Source of the DNA: CALLPQ01 sp038531745
Lineage (GTDB): Bacteria > Pseudomonadota > Alphaproteobacteria > Caulobacterales > Parvularculaceae
NCBI GenBank assembly: GCA_038531745.1
Contig: JBCBBJ010000010.1
Location: 1-64,000 of the forward strand
DNA: 64,000 nt
Reading direction: 5' to 3'
A program made the position numbers and the translations under genes. The notes beneath the pieces are model-generated. The model made no database searches, was not told the DNA's origin, and saw only the letters and a list, made by a program, of their open reading frames with translations. Shown here in pieces: positions 37,105 to 45,668 of the stretch (positions are counted from its first letter, which is position 1; every line of letters begins with the position of its first letter).

Positions 37105-38388
37105 ATGGTAACAACGCCCATGGAAAATCAGAGCCCCTCCCCAAGCATTTTGCTGATCATTGGCGGCGGTATTGCCGCCTATAAAAGCCTTGAGCTTATT
37201 CGTCAGTGTGCCAAGCGTGGTATCCGCACTCGGGCTATCCTTACCGCTGGCGGGGCGCAGTTTATCACCTCATTATCCGTATCGGGATTGACGGGGGAGA
37301 AGACTTTCACCGACCTGTTTGATCTGACCGATGAGACTGAGATGGGGCACATCCAGCTGTCGCGCGCGGCTGATCTGGTTGTTGTTGCACCCGCCACGGC
37401 CGACCTGATAGCGAAGGCCGCAAGCGGTCTTGCCAATGATCTTGCCTCCACTGCGCTCTTGGCCACCAACAAGCCTGTGATGATGGCACCGGCCATGAAT
37501 GTGCAGATGTGGAACCATGCCGCCACGCAACGCAACCTTGCCACCCTGCGCGCCGATGGCGTGACGCAGGTTGGCCCCGATGAAGGGGAAATGGCATGCG
37601 GTGAATATGGGCCCGGACGTATGGCCGAACCCACGGCTATCGCCGAGGCGATTGCAAAAGCACTGGACGCCGGGGAGACACATGCCGGTGCAACACCGCA
37701 CAATCCCGTTCATAATCTTACCGGCAAGCATGTGCTGGTGACCGCCGGGCCAACCCATGAACCGCTGGACCCGGTGCGCTATATCGCCAACCGGTCATCG
37801 GGCAAACAGGGCTATGCCATCGCCGCGGCGCTGGGCGCGCTCGGCGCACGGGTGAGCCTTATTTCGGGGCCCACCGACCTGCCCAACCCGGCGGGGATAC
37901 AAACCATCCGTGTGGAGACAGCCCGCGAAATGCTCGCCGCCACCCAAAACACCCTCCCGGCGGATGCTGCCATTTTCTGTGCGGCGGTGGCCGATTATCG
38001 CCCTGAGATTGAGACCGCTCACAAAATCAAAAAAGAACGCGGCGGGCTAACCGCCATCGCCCTGGCGGAAAATCCGGATATCCTAAAAACGATTGCGCAC
38101 CACAAAACGCAGCGGCCGGAACTTGTTGTGGGTTTTGCGGCCGAAACCGATGATGTTATCAACCATGCGGAAGCCAAGCGAGCGCGCAAGGGCTGCGACT
38201 GGATTGTTGCCAATGATGTGTCACCAAGCACCGGGACCATGGGCGGCGACCGCAATACTGTCACGATCCTGAACGAGGACGGCGAAGAAAACTGGCCTGA
38301 TATGCCCAAGGCCGATGTGGCCCGCAAATTGGCCGAGCGTATTGCCGAAACCCTTAATATGCTACGCCCTGTTAACGCTGCTGAATAG
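37105..38388 (+). CDS. coaBC: Bifunctional phosphopantothenoylcysteine decarboxylase/synthetase
   Basis: Two steps of coenzyme A synthesis in one protein of about 427 residues. The N-terminal flavoprotein CoaC domain has IIGGGIAAYKSLELIR, the PAMNVQMW motif and the active-site Cys in MACGEYGPGRMAE. The C-terminal CoaB domain has VTAGPTHEPLDPVRYIANRSSG and WIVANDVS. The start may be ATG 37105 or the ATG five codons on; no strong ribosome site distinguishes them. It follows ubiB by about 30 bases. Confidence 0.95.
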   Translation: MVTTPMENQSPSPSILLIIGGGIAAYKSLELIRQCAKRGIRTRAILTAGGAQFITSLSVSGLTGEKTFTDLFDLTDETEMGHIQLSRAADLVVVAPATADLIAKAASGLANDLASTALLATNKPVMMAPAMNVQMWNHAATQRNLATLRADGVTQVGPDEGEMACGEYGPGRMAEPTAIAEAIAKALDAGETHAGATPHNPVHNLTGKHVLVTAGPTHEPLDPVRYIANRSSGKQGYAIAAALGALGARVSLISGPTDLPNPAGIQTIRVETAREMLAATQNTLPADAAIFCAAVADYRPEIETAHKIKKERGGLTAIALAENPDILKTIAHHKTQRPELVVGFAAETDDVINHAEAKRARKGCDWIVANDVSPSTGTMGGDRNTVTILNEDGEENWPDMPKADVARKLAERIAETLNMLRPVNAAE

Positions 38389-38463
38389 CAACCGAGGCTT
38401 TTCACCCTTGCCATTCCGGGCAATTGAATGGTGAAAGTACCAATCAAAAATGGGAGACATGCG

Positions 38464-38952
38464 GTGTCTGAAGCCGAAAGTCAGCGCAGCGATATTCTTC
38501 GTATGCCAACGATCCGGGTGAAGCGACTTGCCCATGGCGTGGATTTACCCTTGCCCCGTTATGAAACGGCGTTAGCGGCTGGCGCCGATGTGCGGGCGGC
38601 CATCCCCACCGATGCACCGCTAACGCTGGCCCCCGGTGAGCGGGCCATGGTGCCCACGGGGATCGCCATCGCGTTGCCCCCGGGGTGGGAGGCGCAAATG
38701 CGGCCACGGTCGGGTCTGGCTGCAAAGTTTGGCATCGCTTGCGTGAATTCTCCGGGTACGATCGATGCGGATTATCGAGGCGAATTAAGAGTTATTCTGA
38801 TCAACCATGGCCATGAACCTTTTGTAATCGAACGCGGCGATCGAATTGGGCAAATGGTGATCGCCCCCGTGTGGCAGGCGGTTTTCCAGGAGGCTAATGC
38901 CCTTGATGAAACCGATCGTGGTGCCGGTGGTTTCGGCTCCACGGGCCGGTAA
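38464..38952 (+). CDS. dut: dUTP diphosphatase
   Basis: Trimeric dUTPase that removes dUTP and makes dUMP for thymidylate. The five motifs are visible: AGADVRAA (1), MRPRSGLA (2), GTIDADYRGEL (3), RGDRIGQMV (4) and RGAGGFGSTGR (5). I chose the GTG at 38464, six bases after GGGAGA, giving 162 residues; an ATG at 38428 is in frame but unsupported. It is followed after 13 bases by the thiF-like gene. Confidence 0.95.
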   Translation: MSEAESQRSDILRMPTIRVKRLAHGVDLPLPRYETALAAGADVRAAIPTDAPLTLAPGERAMVPTGIAIALPPGWEAQMRPRSGLAAKFGIACVNSPGTIDADYRGELRVILINHGHEPFVIERGDRIGQMVIAPVWQAVFQEANALDETDRGAGGFGSTGR

Positions 38953-38965
38953 TCTGAACACGATC

Positions 38966-39724
38966 ATGGCCTTAACCCCCGCGCAGATTGACCGCTATTC
39001 CCGGCACCTCTTGCTCCGGGAGATCGGCGGCCAGGGCCAGCAAAAACTGGCTGCGGCGCGCATTCTTGTGGTCGGCGCAGGCGGTTTGGGTAGCCCGGCG
39101 CTGCTCTATCTAACCGCCGCTGGCATCGGCACCTTGGGCATTGTTGACCATGACAAGGTGGCGCTATCAAACCTGCAACGCCAGATCGTGCATCAGACCG
39201 ATAGTGTCGGAACCAGTAAAACACAGAGCGCGGCGCGGCAATTGCGGGCGTTGAACTCCGATTCCGATCTTTATCTTTATACCGAGCGCCTGACGGAGGA
39301 TAACGCCCACGCAATCCTCAGCGATTATGACCTTGTCATTGACGGCGTCGATAATTTTGCCACCCGCTTTATCCTCAACCGGACCGCGATCGCAACGCAA
39401 ACCCCCTTGGTCAGCGCCGCAGTTGGCCGTTTTGAGGGACAGCTCGCCACCTTCAAACCCTGGGAACAGCCGGGCATTCTGCCGTGTTACCAATGCCTTG
39501 TACCAACCGAACCACCGCGCGACAGCCAGATCAATTGCGATGAAGACGGCGTTATTGGCGCGCTCACCGGCGTGGTGGGCAGCCTCGCCGCCATGGAAGC
39601 ACTGAAAGAGACGCTTGGCATTGGGGAAAGCCTCGCCGGGCGCCTTATGATTTATGATGGGTTAGCGGCGCAGTGCCGAACCGTAAAACTCCCCGCCGAC
39701 CCCCATTGCTCTGCCTGCGGATAA
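38966..39724 (+). CDS. MoeB/ThiF-type adenylyltransferase
   Basis: E1-like enzyme that adenylates the C-terminal glycine of a sulfur-carrier protein (MoaD or ThiS). 252 residues. LTPAQIDRYSRHLLLREIGGQGQQKL, the nucleotide-binding VVGAGGLGSPALLYL, the arginine in NLQRQIVH, and zinc Cys pairs in CYQCLVP and CSACG near the end are seen. There is no rhodanese domain. It cannot be assigned to molybdopterin or thiamine synthesis from sequence alone. The start is placed at the ATG where homology begins; upstream in-frame ATGs lie inside dut. Confidence 0.92.
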   Translation: MALTPAQIDRYSRHLLLREIGGQGQQKLAAARILVVGAGGLGSPALLYLTAAGIGTLGIVDHDKVALSNLQRQIVHQTDSVGTSKTQSAARQLRALNSDSDLYLYTERLTEDNAHAILSDYDLVIDGVDNFATRFILNRTAIATQTPLVSAAVGRFEGQLATFKPWEQPGILPCYQCLVPTEPPRDSQINCDEDGVIGALTGVVGSLAAMEALKETLGIGESLAGRLMIYDGLAAQCRTVKLPADPHCSACG

Positions 39725-39740
39725 TAAGGGGGGGCGATGG

Positions 39741-40865
39741 TTACGGACTGTCTGTTTTGGGCATATCGCCAGCGGCCAATTGCGGGTCAACGAGCCGCCC
39801 CATCCAGCGGATACTCCAATGCAGGTGCGGGCCCGTGACCCGGCCCGTGGCCCCGATAGCGCCAATGACCTGGCCTTTTTCAACGCGGTCGCCAGCCTTC
39901 ACGTCAAGACGCGACAAATGCAAAAATGCGCTTTCAACCCAATGGCCGTGGTCGAGCAGGATCAACCCGCCCTCAAAATACATCCCCTCCTCGGCGAGCG
40001 TAATAACGCCGGCGGCGGGAGCGCGAATGGGCGTCCCCGTGGGCCGGGCCACATCAACGCCGGAATGGGGGCGTTTGGGTTCCCCATTCAAAATGCGCCG
40101 GGAGCCAAACACGCCAGAAATCCGCCCGGTCACCGGCCAGTCAAAGCCATCACGAAAATCAGCTTGCGGACGGGTTTTTGACCGGGCAGCTTTTTTCAAC
40201 ACCCGGTCTTTACCGATTTTTTCCAGTTGAGCCTTGGTGTAGCCAGAGACCTTGGATTGATCGAGACCGTCGATCCGCTCCTCCGGAAAAGACTTGTCGG
40301 CCAGTTCGATGGTATGGCGTTCGATCACCCCGTCGGGGCCTGTAACGGTCAACAGCGCGGTGAGTGCGCTGTCACGCCCAAACCCCAGGGCGAAGGTACC
40401 GTCCGGACCAACCATCACATCCATGCCGTCGAGACGTACTTTGGCACCAGGTGCAGCGGTGCCAATCAATAGCCCCCCTTGGGAAAACTGACCATCAAGG
40501 GTGAACCGCTTCGGCGCCCCGGCGAAAAGCTTCTGGCGTTCGGCGACCATATCCATGGCCTCAACAAAATTGGCTTTACGGGCAAGGTCTTCCTGCTCGT
40601 TCGGACGGTCACGCGCATTGAGTTGATCAATCGGCAGCGGTGGCCTTTGCGTCAGTGTATTGGGTGTTTTCGCGGCTGGCGCTGGCGGTGTTTCGGGCAC
40701 AGCGGCAGTTTGGGCGGTCTCTTGCGCAACGACAGTTTCCGCGGACGTTGTCGATGCCAATTCCGGTGCGGGTGTCAATGTGTTGGTTGTGCAGGCGACA
40801 AGACCAAGCCCGCACACCATCGCAAGGGTCACCACGGTTCTACTTTTGTTTTTGCTCAAATCCAT
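39741..40865 (-). CDS. M23 (LytM) family peptidase, lipoprotein
   Basis: 374 residues. The signal peptide ends in LGLVAC (lipobox), giving an envelope-anchored protein. After a Pro/Ala-rich spacer and a small beta domain, the C-terminal LytM domain has the zinc residues His267/Asp271 (HSGVD) and the catalytic HLH (347-349, GPHLHW). All key residues are kept, so it is likely an active peptidoglycan endopeptidase rather than an EnvC/NlpD-type activator. Confidence 0.93.
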   Translation of the reverse strand: MDLSKNKSRTVVTLAMVCGLGLVACTTNTLTPAPELASTTSAETVVAQETAQTAAVPETPPAPAAKTPNTLTQRPPLPIDQLNARDRPNEQEDLARKANFVEAMDMVAERQKLFAGAPKRFTLDGQFSQGGLLIGTAAPGAKVRLDGMDVMVGPDGTFALGFGRDSALTALLTVTGPDGVIERHTIELADKSFPEERIDGLDQSKVSGYTKAQLEKIGKDRVLKKAARSKTRPQADFRDGFDWPVTGRISGVFGSRRILNGEPKRPHSGVDVARPTGTPIRAPAAGVITLAEEGMYFEGGLILLDHGHWVESAFLHLSRLDVKAGDRVEKGQVIGAIGATGRVTGPHLHWSIRWMGRLVDPQLAAGDMPKTDSP

Positions 40866-40904
40866 TATGGTTCCCTTACAGATTATTGGCCTACAGTGCG
40901 TCTT

Positions 40905-41117
40905 TTACGTCTTGGCAATCAACCCAAACCCCATGGCAGCAGCCTTCGCGTCAGCATAGGCTTCCTGCTTGTCAACATTCCAGTATTTCAGCGACCCAAG
41001 GGGTATCTTTACGCCCGTCACCGCGCAGGACACATAGGCACCGGGGCGGATAATATCGAAGTCAGCATCAAGATAGGCCAGCTCCGCCTCGCCGGTGCCG
41101 GTTTCAAAAATATTCAT
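40905..41117 (-). CDS. DUF2093 small protein
   Basis: 70 residues: MNIFETGTGEAELAYLDADF, then AVTGVKIPLGSLKYWNVDKQEAYADAKAA. This is the full DUF2093 family, small conserved alphaproteobacterial proteins of unknown function. Its ATG comes one base after the sqdB stop (TAG-G-ATG), so translation is coupled to sqdB. Confidence 0.88.
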   Translation of the reverse strand: MNIFETGTGEAELAYLDADFDIIRPGAYVSCAVTGVKIPLGSLKYWNVDKQEAYADAKAAAMGFGLIAKT

Positions 41118-41118
41118 C

Positions 41119-42345
41119 CTATTCGGCCCCGACAACTTTCAAATCCCGCTTGGCTGGCTCATGGACAACCCGCTTGGCGATATCTTTTGTCCAGGCGGAA
41201 ACGGCCGGGATGCGGCTGCGGTCAATGCGGTGGGCATATTTCTCCGCCACGTCGATCACCTCTCTCAGCAACCCCTCGGCGAGGGTAATCGGCTTTAGAC
41301 CCAATTGGAGGAATTGATCATTGCGCACGATCAGTTCATTTTCATCGGCTTCCTTGCGCGGGTTCGGCACGTTCAATATTTCCGCCCGCGTCATGTCCGC
41401 CACGATCTTGGCAAGGTCCCGTACGCGGTGGGTTTCCGTCATCTGATTGAAAATCGCCACTTTGTCCCCGCGTTTGGGCGGGTTTTTAAGCGCCAACTCA
41501 ATACACCGCACGCTGTCTTGCACGTGGATAAAGGCCCGCGTCTGCCCCCCGCTTCCATGGACCGTCAAAGGATGGCCAACCGCCGCCTGTATCAAGAACC
41601 GATTCAATACCGTGCCATAATCACCATCATAGTCGAACCGATTGACCAGTTGCTCATGCTTGTGGGTTTGATCCGTGTGCGTACCCCAGACAATACCCTG
41701 GTGCAGATCAGTGATCCGCATCCCGTCATTTTTTGCATAGAATTGAAACACAAGCTGATCGAGACATTTGGTCAGGTGATAGATCGACCCCGGATTAGCG
41801 GGGTAAAGAATATCAAGCTCTTTCTTCTCACCGCTGAGTGTTTCCACATCAACCGGCAGATATCCCTCCGGGATGGCGGCGCCAATAGTCGAATAGCCAT
41901 AAACGCCCATGGTACCCAGATGCACCACATGGGCATCAATATCAGCCGCGACCAGGGCATTCATCACATTGTGGGTCGCGCTCACATTATTATCGACGGT
42001 GTAGGATTTGTGGCGATCCGATTTCATGGAATAGGGCGCAGCGCGCTGTTCGGCGAAATGGATCACCGCATCTGGCGCATGATCAACGAACCACGCTTTC
42101 AACCGTTCATATTCTTTGGCGATATCGATCAGGTGGAACTGCAAATGCTCCCCGGAAACCTGACGCCAGATGCGTTGGCGTTCCTGAATGGAATCAATGG
42201 GGGTTAGCGATTGCACGCCAAGCTCCGTATCGATCCAACGGCGGGAGAGATTGTCGATAATATGGACCTCATGGCCCGCGGCCGACAGGTGCAAAACCGT
42301 GGGCCAGCCCACAAAACCGTCGCCGCCCAACACTGCAATCTTCAT
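41119..42345 (-). CDS. sqdB: UDP-sulfoquinovose synthase
   Basis: Short-chain dehydrogenase-like enzyme making UDP-sulfoquinovose from UDP-glucose and sulfite, the head-group donor of the sulfolipid SQDG. 408 residues. The Rossmann loop is GGDGFVGW (8-15), RRWIDTELGVQSLTPI is highly characteristic, and HFAEQRAAPYSMKS follows. The catalytic triad Thr145, Tyr189 and Lys193 is intact. AGGAT precedes the ATG. The glycosyltransferase (sqdD/sqdX type) is not adjacent, so SQDG synthesis must be completed by genes outside the window, or the sugar goes to another glycan. Confidence 0.95.
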   Translation of the reverse strand: MKIAVLGGDGFVGWPTVLHLSAAGHEVHIIDNLSRRWIDTELGVQSLTPIDSIQERQRIWRQVSGEHLQFHLIDIAKEYERLKAWFVDHAPDAVIHFAEQRAAPYSMKSDRHKSYTVDNNVSATHNVMNALVAADIDAHVVHLGTMGVYGYSTIGAAIPEGYLPVDVETLSGEKKELDILYPANPGSIYHLTKCLDQLVFQFYAKNDGMRITDLHQGIVWGTHTDQTHKHEQLVNRFDYDGDYGTVLNRFLIQAAVGHPLTVHGSGGQTRAFIHVQDSVRCIELALKNPPKRGDKVAIFNQMTETHRVRDLAKIVADMTRAEILNVPNPRKEADENELIVRNDQFLQLGLKPITLAEGLLREVIDVAEKYAHRIDRSRIPAVSAWTKDIAKRVVHEPAKRDLKVVGAE

Positions 42346-42502
42346 GGGGATATCCTGTACCGTGACTTGAATTTTTCTATCAGGTTATAAACAGGGACAG
42401 CGCACAGCCGCAAATTTTTCATCCGCCCTGCCAAGAGACAGACAATGCACGTCCTCTTGTCAAAAAATCCTTGCTGTGCCTTGGTATTCGGCATAGTCAA
42501 AA

Positions 42503-42672
42503 CGTGATGGTGCCCGCTTAACGCGGGAGAATAGGGAAGACGGTGCAAATCCGTCGCTGTGCCCGCAACTGTAAGCTGCGAGCCGCCCCGTGGATACCAC
42601 TGGATGAGCGATCTTCCGGGAAGGTACGGGCGCGGCAATGACCGGCAAAGTCAGGAGACCTGCCATCCATGT
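42503..42672 (+). promoter_or_regulatory. Cobalamin (adenosylcobalamin) riboswitch
   Basis: The class core is present in order: GGTGCCCGC...GCGGGAGAATAGGGAA, the paired GACGGTGCAAATCCGTC, GCTGTGCCCGCAACTGTAA, CCACTGGATGAGCGATCTTCCGGGAAGG and the B12-box-proximal AAGTCAGGAGACCTGCC. It lies on the leader of btuB and should reduce B12 uptake when cobalamin is plentiful. TTGTCA at 42458 may be part of its promoter. Confidence 0.95.
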
Positions 42673-42737
42673 CGTCCCTTTGATGACCGGGATCAGTCAA
42701 TCAAAGCGGGGCAAGCATGGGCACATCCCGTGTTTGA

Positions 42738-42775
42738 CCTCCGATGTGGCGATTTTGTTTATCGCCACCAGGAGG
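42738..42775 (+). promoter_or_regulatory. Shine-Dalgarno-masking hairpin of btuB
   Basis: TGGCGAT (42747-42753) pairs with ATCGCCA (42761-42767). Just outside, CCTCC (42738-42742) pairs with GGAGG (42771-42775), the btuB ribosome site. The structure would hide the ribosome site and is a plausible expression platform for the upstream cobalamin riboswitch. Confidence 0.7.
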
Positions 42776-42784
42776 CCTTTGACT

Positions 42785-44752
42785 ATGTCTATTCCTAATT
42801 CCACTCCCCGCCGTGCACAGGCGGGCCTTCGATTATGCATGCTGAGCCAGGGTATTGCCCTGGCGGGGCTTAACGCTGGGGTCAGCGCAGCCGCCGCGGC
42901 GCAATCGCCAGGAGCAATCCCCAATAATGATCCGGACACCGACATCGTGGTGACCGCGAACCGCACCCCGGCGCCGCGTTCTGAAGTTGGCTCAGCCATC
43001 ACCGTGATCACCGCGCAGGACATTGAAACGGCGCAATTTCAAATTGTTGCCGATGCGTTGGCCCTGTCGCCCGGGGTCAATCTGGCCCGCAACAGCGCCT
43101 TTGGCGGCTTGTCATCGATCACCCTGCGCGGGGCGGCCAGCCGCCAGACGCTGGTGCTGATTGATGGCATTGTGGTAAACGATCCCTCTTCCCCCGGGGG
43201 CGGGTTTAACTTTGCCAATCTTGATGTTGCCGATATCGACGCGATTGAGGTTTTACGGGGGCCACAATCAATTCTTTACGGGTCAGAGGCCATTGGCGGG
43301 GTTGTGTCAATCAGGACCCGGCGGCCCGATTTAACCGCAAGCGACACCTCCCCGGATGTGCGCGCCTTTGTGGAGGGCGGCTCGTTCGCCACGGTGCGCG
43401 CCGGCGCGGGCTTTTCAGGCGTTACCGGCAATTTCGACTATCGCGCCTCGGTCTTTGGCACACGGACAAACGGTATCTCCCGCGCCGATAGTGATGACGG
43501 GAATACAGAACGCGATGGCTTTGAATCCATCGCCACCTCCGCCAATCTTGGCTATACATTTTCACCAGTCTTCAGGGCAGAAACCTTTTTGCGTTATGGC
43601 ACTAGCGCAACGGAATTTGATGGCTTTCCGCCGCCGAACTTCACCCTCGCCGATAGCGACGACAATGATAGCGCCGAGGAATATGTTGCCGGTGGCCGCC
43701 TGATCGGTCGTCTTTTTGATGGACGGTTCACCAACACGCTCACCGCCGGCTATAGCCGTATTGAACGGTCGAATTTTAGTGGTGAGGCCCAGACTTTTTC
43801 CGGCGTCGGGGATCGTCTTTCTTTTGACTATCTTGCCCAGGCAACCCTGGCCGATGGCTTTGCCATTACCGCCGGCGGGGAAACCGAACGCACAACAATT
43901 GATACCGGCACGGTGATTGATGATGTACGGATCAATAGTGTCTTTGGCCTTGCGACGGTAAAGCCCTTTGCGGTTTCGGGCCTTGCCGACGGCGCTGGCG
44001 AGCTGACCATTACCGGCGGGCTCCGGCTCGATGACCATGAGACCTTTGGCGCGGTCACCACGGCCCGGTTCACCGGCGCCTGGGCCTTTCCTGCTCTGGG
44101 CGCAACCTTGCGCGGCTCCTGGGGTGAAGGATTTTCGGCCCCCACCCTTTTCCAGCTAAACTTTGTTTTTGGTGCCGGGGAACCGAACCGCGACCTGCAA
44201 CCGGAACAATCGCGCGGCTGGGACCTTGGTCTGGAATTTGCGCCAGACCGATTGCCCGTAACACTGCAGGCCACTTACTTTAATCAAGATACTGACAACC
44301 TGATTGATTTTAACTTTGCCACTGGGGCGTTTTTCAACATTAATGAAAGCCGCCAGCGCGGGGTGGAAACCCAGTTTGCCGCTGAACTGACCCCAAGGAT
44401 TCGCCTGACCACGGCGTATACCTATACGGACAGTATTGACGTGCAAACGGGTTTGCAGGCTTTGCGCCAACCCCGCCACCGGGCCTTCACCAATATCATC
44501 TGGGCCGTGACAGACATGCTAACAACCTCCGCCGGGATCACCTATAATGGCCGCGAACGGGACACGGACTTTGTCAATGATGTCTTTATTGACAGCTTTG
44601 TACGTCTTGATCTGCGTGCCGAGTATCAGTTAAGCGAGCAGTTCCAACTGTTCGGGCGGATCGGAAATGCCACTGACGCCAACTATCAGGATATCTTGGG
44701 CTTTGGGGAGCCCGGAATTGCGGTGTTTGGCGGCATTCGGTTCCGTCAATGA
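42785..44752 (+). CDS. btuB: TonB-dependent vitamin B12 outer-membrane receptor
   Basis: 655 residues. A signal peptide ends near SAAAAAQ, the TonB box is DTDIVVTANRTP, the plug domain contains ADALALSPGVNLARNSAFGG and VLRGPQSILYGSEAIGGVVSI, and a 22-strand barrel ends in the aromatic-rich GGIRFRQ. AGGAGG is nine bases before the ATG at 42785. Position after the cobalamin riboswitch and before btuFCD assigns the substrate as cobalamin or a related corrinoid. The btuF ATG starts one base after its stop. Confidence 0.94.
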   Translation: MSIPNSTPRRAQAGLRLCMLSQGIALAGLNAGVSAAAAAQSPGAIPNNDPDTDIVVTANRTPAPRSEVGSAITVITAQDIETAQFQIVADALALSPGVNLARNSAFGGLSSITLRGAASRQTLVLIDGIVVNDPSSPGGGFNFANLDVADIDAIEVLRGPQSILYGSEAIGGVVSIRTRRPDLTASDTSPDVRAFVEGGSFATVRAGAGFSGVTGNFDYRASVFGTRTNGISRADSDDGNTERDGFESIATSANLGYTFSPVFRAETFLRYGTSATEFDGFPPPNFTLADSDDNDSAEEYVAGGRLIGRLFDGRFTNTLTAGYSRIERSNFSGEAQTFSGVGDRLSFDYLAQATLADGFAITAGGETERTTIDTGTVIDDVRINSVFGLATVKPFAVSGLADGAGELTITGGLRLDDHETFGAVTTARFTGAWAFPALGATLRGSWGEGFSAPTLFQLNFVFGAGEPNRDLQPEQSRGWDLGLEFAPDRLPVTLQATYFNQDTDNLIDFNFATGAFFNINESRQRGVETQFAAELTPRIRLTTAYTYTDSIDVQTGLQALRQPRHRAFTNIIWAVTDMLTTSAGITYNGRERDTDFVNDVFIDSFVRLDLRAEYQLSEQFQLFGRIGNATDANYQDILGFGEPGIAVFGGIRFRQ

Positions 44753-44753
44753 T

Positions 44754-45668
44754 ATGACTCCCATGGGAAGAGCCATCGTCCTTGCCCTCTTCGGCGTTCT
44801 GGCCGGCATCAACCAGATGCCGGCTATGGCCTCTACAACCCCTGAAAAGACGGTTGCGTCAGTTGATTTTTGTGCGGATCAATATGTTCTGGCCCTAACC
44901 CCGCCAGCGGCGATCCTTGCCCTATCGCCCGATGCAAAAAGCGCCTATTCCTCAGCGCGATCCAAAGCGGCCAATCTGCCAATTCGCAACCCGCGGGCCG
45001 AGATGGTTCTCAGCTTGAAACCGGATCTTGTGGTGCGCCAATGGGGCGGGGACGCGCGGATGGGGCAAATGCTTTCCGCCCACGCCATTAAGATGGTGCA
45101 ATTGGGCTATGCCACCGACTTTGCTGGCATTTACGCCAATATCCGCCAGATGGGCAACGCGCTTGGTACCGACACAAAAGCCGAGGCGCTAATTGCCACC
45201 ATCAAGGCTCGCAAGGCTGCACTGACAGAAGCCGCGATGTCGTCCGTACCCGCCCCAAGCGCGCTTTATGTGACACCGGGCGGGGTCACGGCGGGGCGGG
45301 GCACCCTGATTGATGCCATTCTCACCGCTGCGGGTCTAACCAACCGGGCCGCCGCTGACGGAGCCAGCGGCTGGGTGCCGTTGCCAGCGGAGGCGCTGGT
45401 ACTCGATCCGCCGGACCTGATCGTCACCGGGTTTTTTGACGGCCCCCTGAACAAAGCCAATGCCTGGTCGCCCGCACGCCATCCGGTGTTCAAAAAGCTC
45501 TTTGCGCAAATCCCAACCATCACCTTGCCTGTGGACCAGATCAGTTGCGCCAGTCCCGCCGTTTTTGACGCGGTCGCCACCATTCGTGAGGCGGTGATGG
45601 CCCTACCGGCCCAAAACGCCCACCGCGCAAAGCCAAAAAAACCCACGGCGCCGGAAATACAGCCATGA
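44754..45668 (+). CDS. btuF: Periplasmic cobalamin-binding protein
   Basis: 304 residues with a signal peptide (MGRAIVLALFGVLAGINQMPAMA). It belongs to the helical-backbone metal-receptor fold: VASVDFCADQYVLAL, LSLKPDLVVRQWGG, and YVTPGGVTAGRGTLIDAILTAAGL. It hands cobalamin to BtuCD. It begins one base after the btuB stop and ends with an ATGA overlap into btuC. The C-terminus has an extra Lys/Pro-rich stretch. Confidence 0.88.
   Translation: MTPMGRAIVLALFGVLAGINQMPAMASTTPEKTVASVDFCADQYVLALTPPAAILALSPDAKSAYSSARSKAANLPIRNPRAEMVLSLKPDLVVRQWGGDARMGQMLSAHAIKMVQLGYATDFAGIYANIRQMGNALGTDTKAEALIATIKARKAALTEAAMSSVPAPSALYVTPGGVTAGRGTLIDAILTAAGLTNRAAADGASGWVPLPAEALVLDPPDLIVTGFFDGPLNKANAWSPARHPVFKKLFAQIPTITLPVDQISCASPAVFDAVATIREAVMALPAQNAHRAKPKKPTAPEIQP

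Noticed and set aside
41305..42207. 300-codon plus-strand frame opposite sqdB
   Set aside because: Antisense shadow of a fully conserved sqdB; no family likeness or ribosome site.
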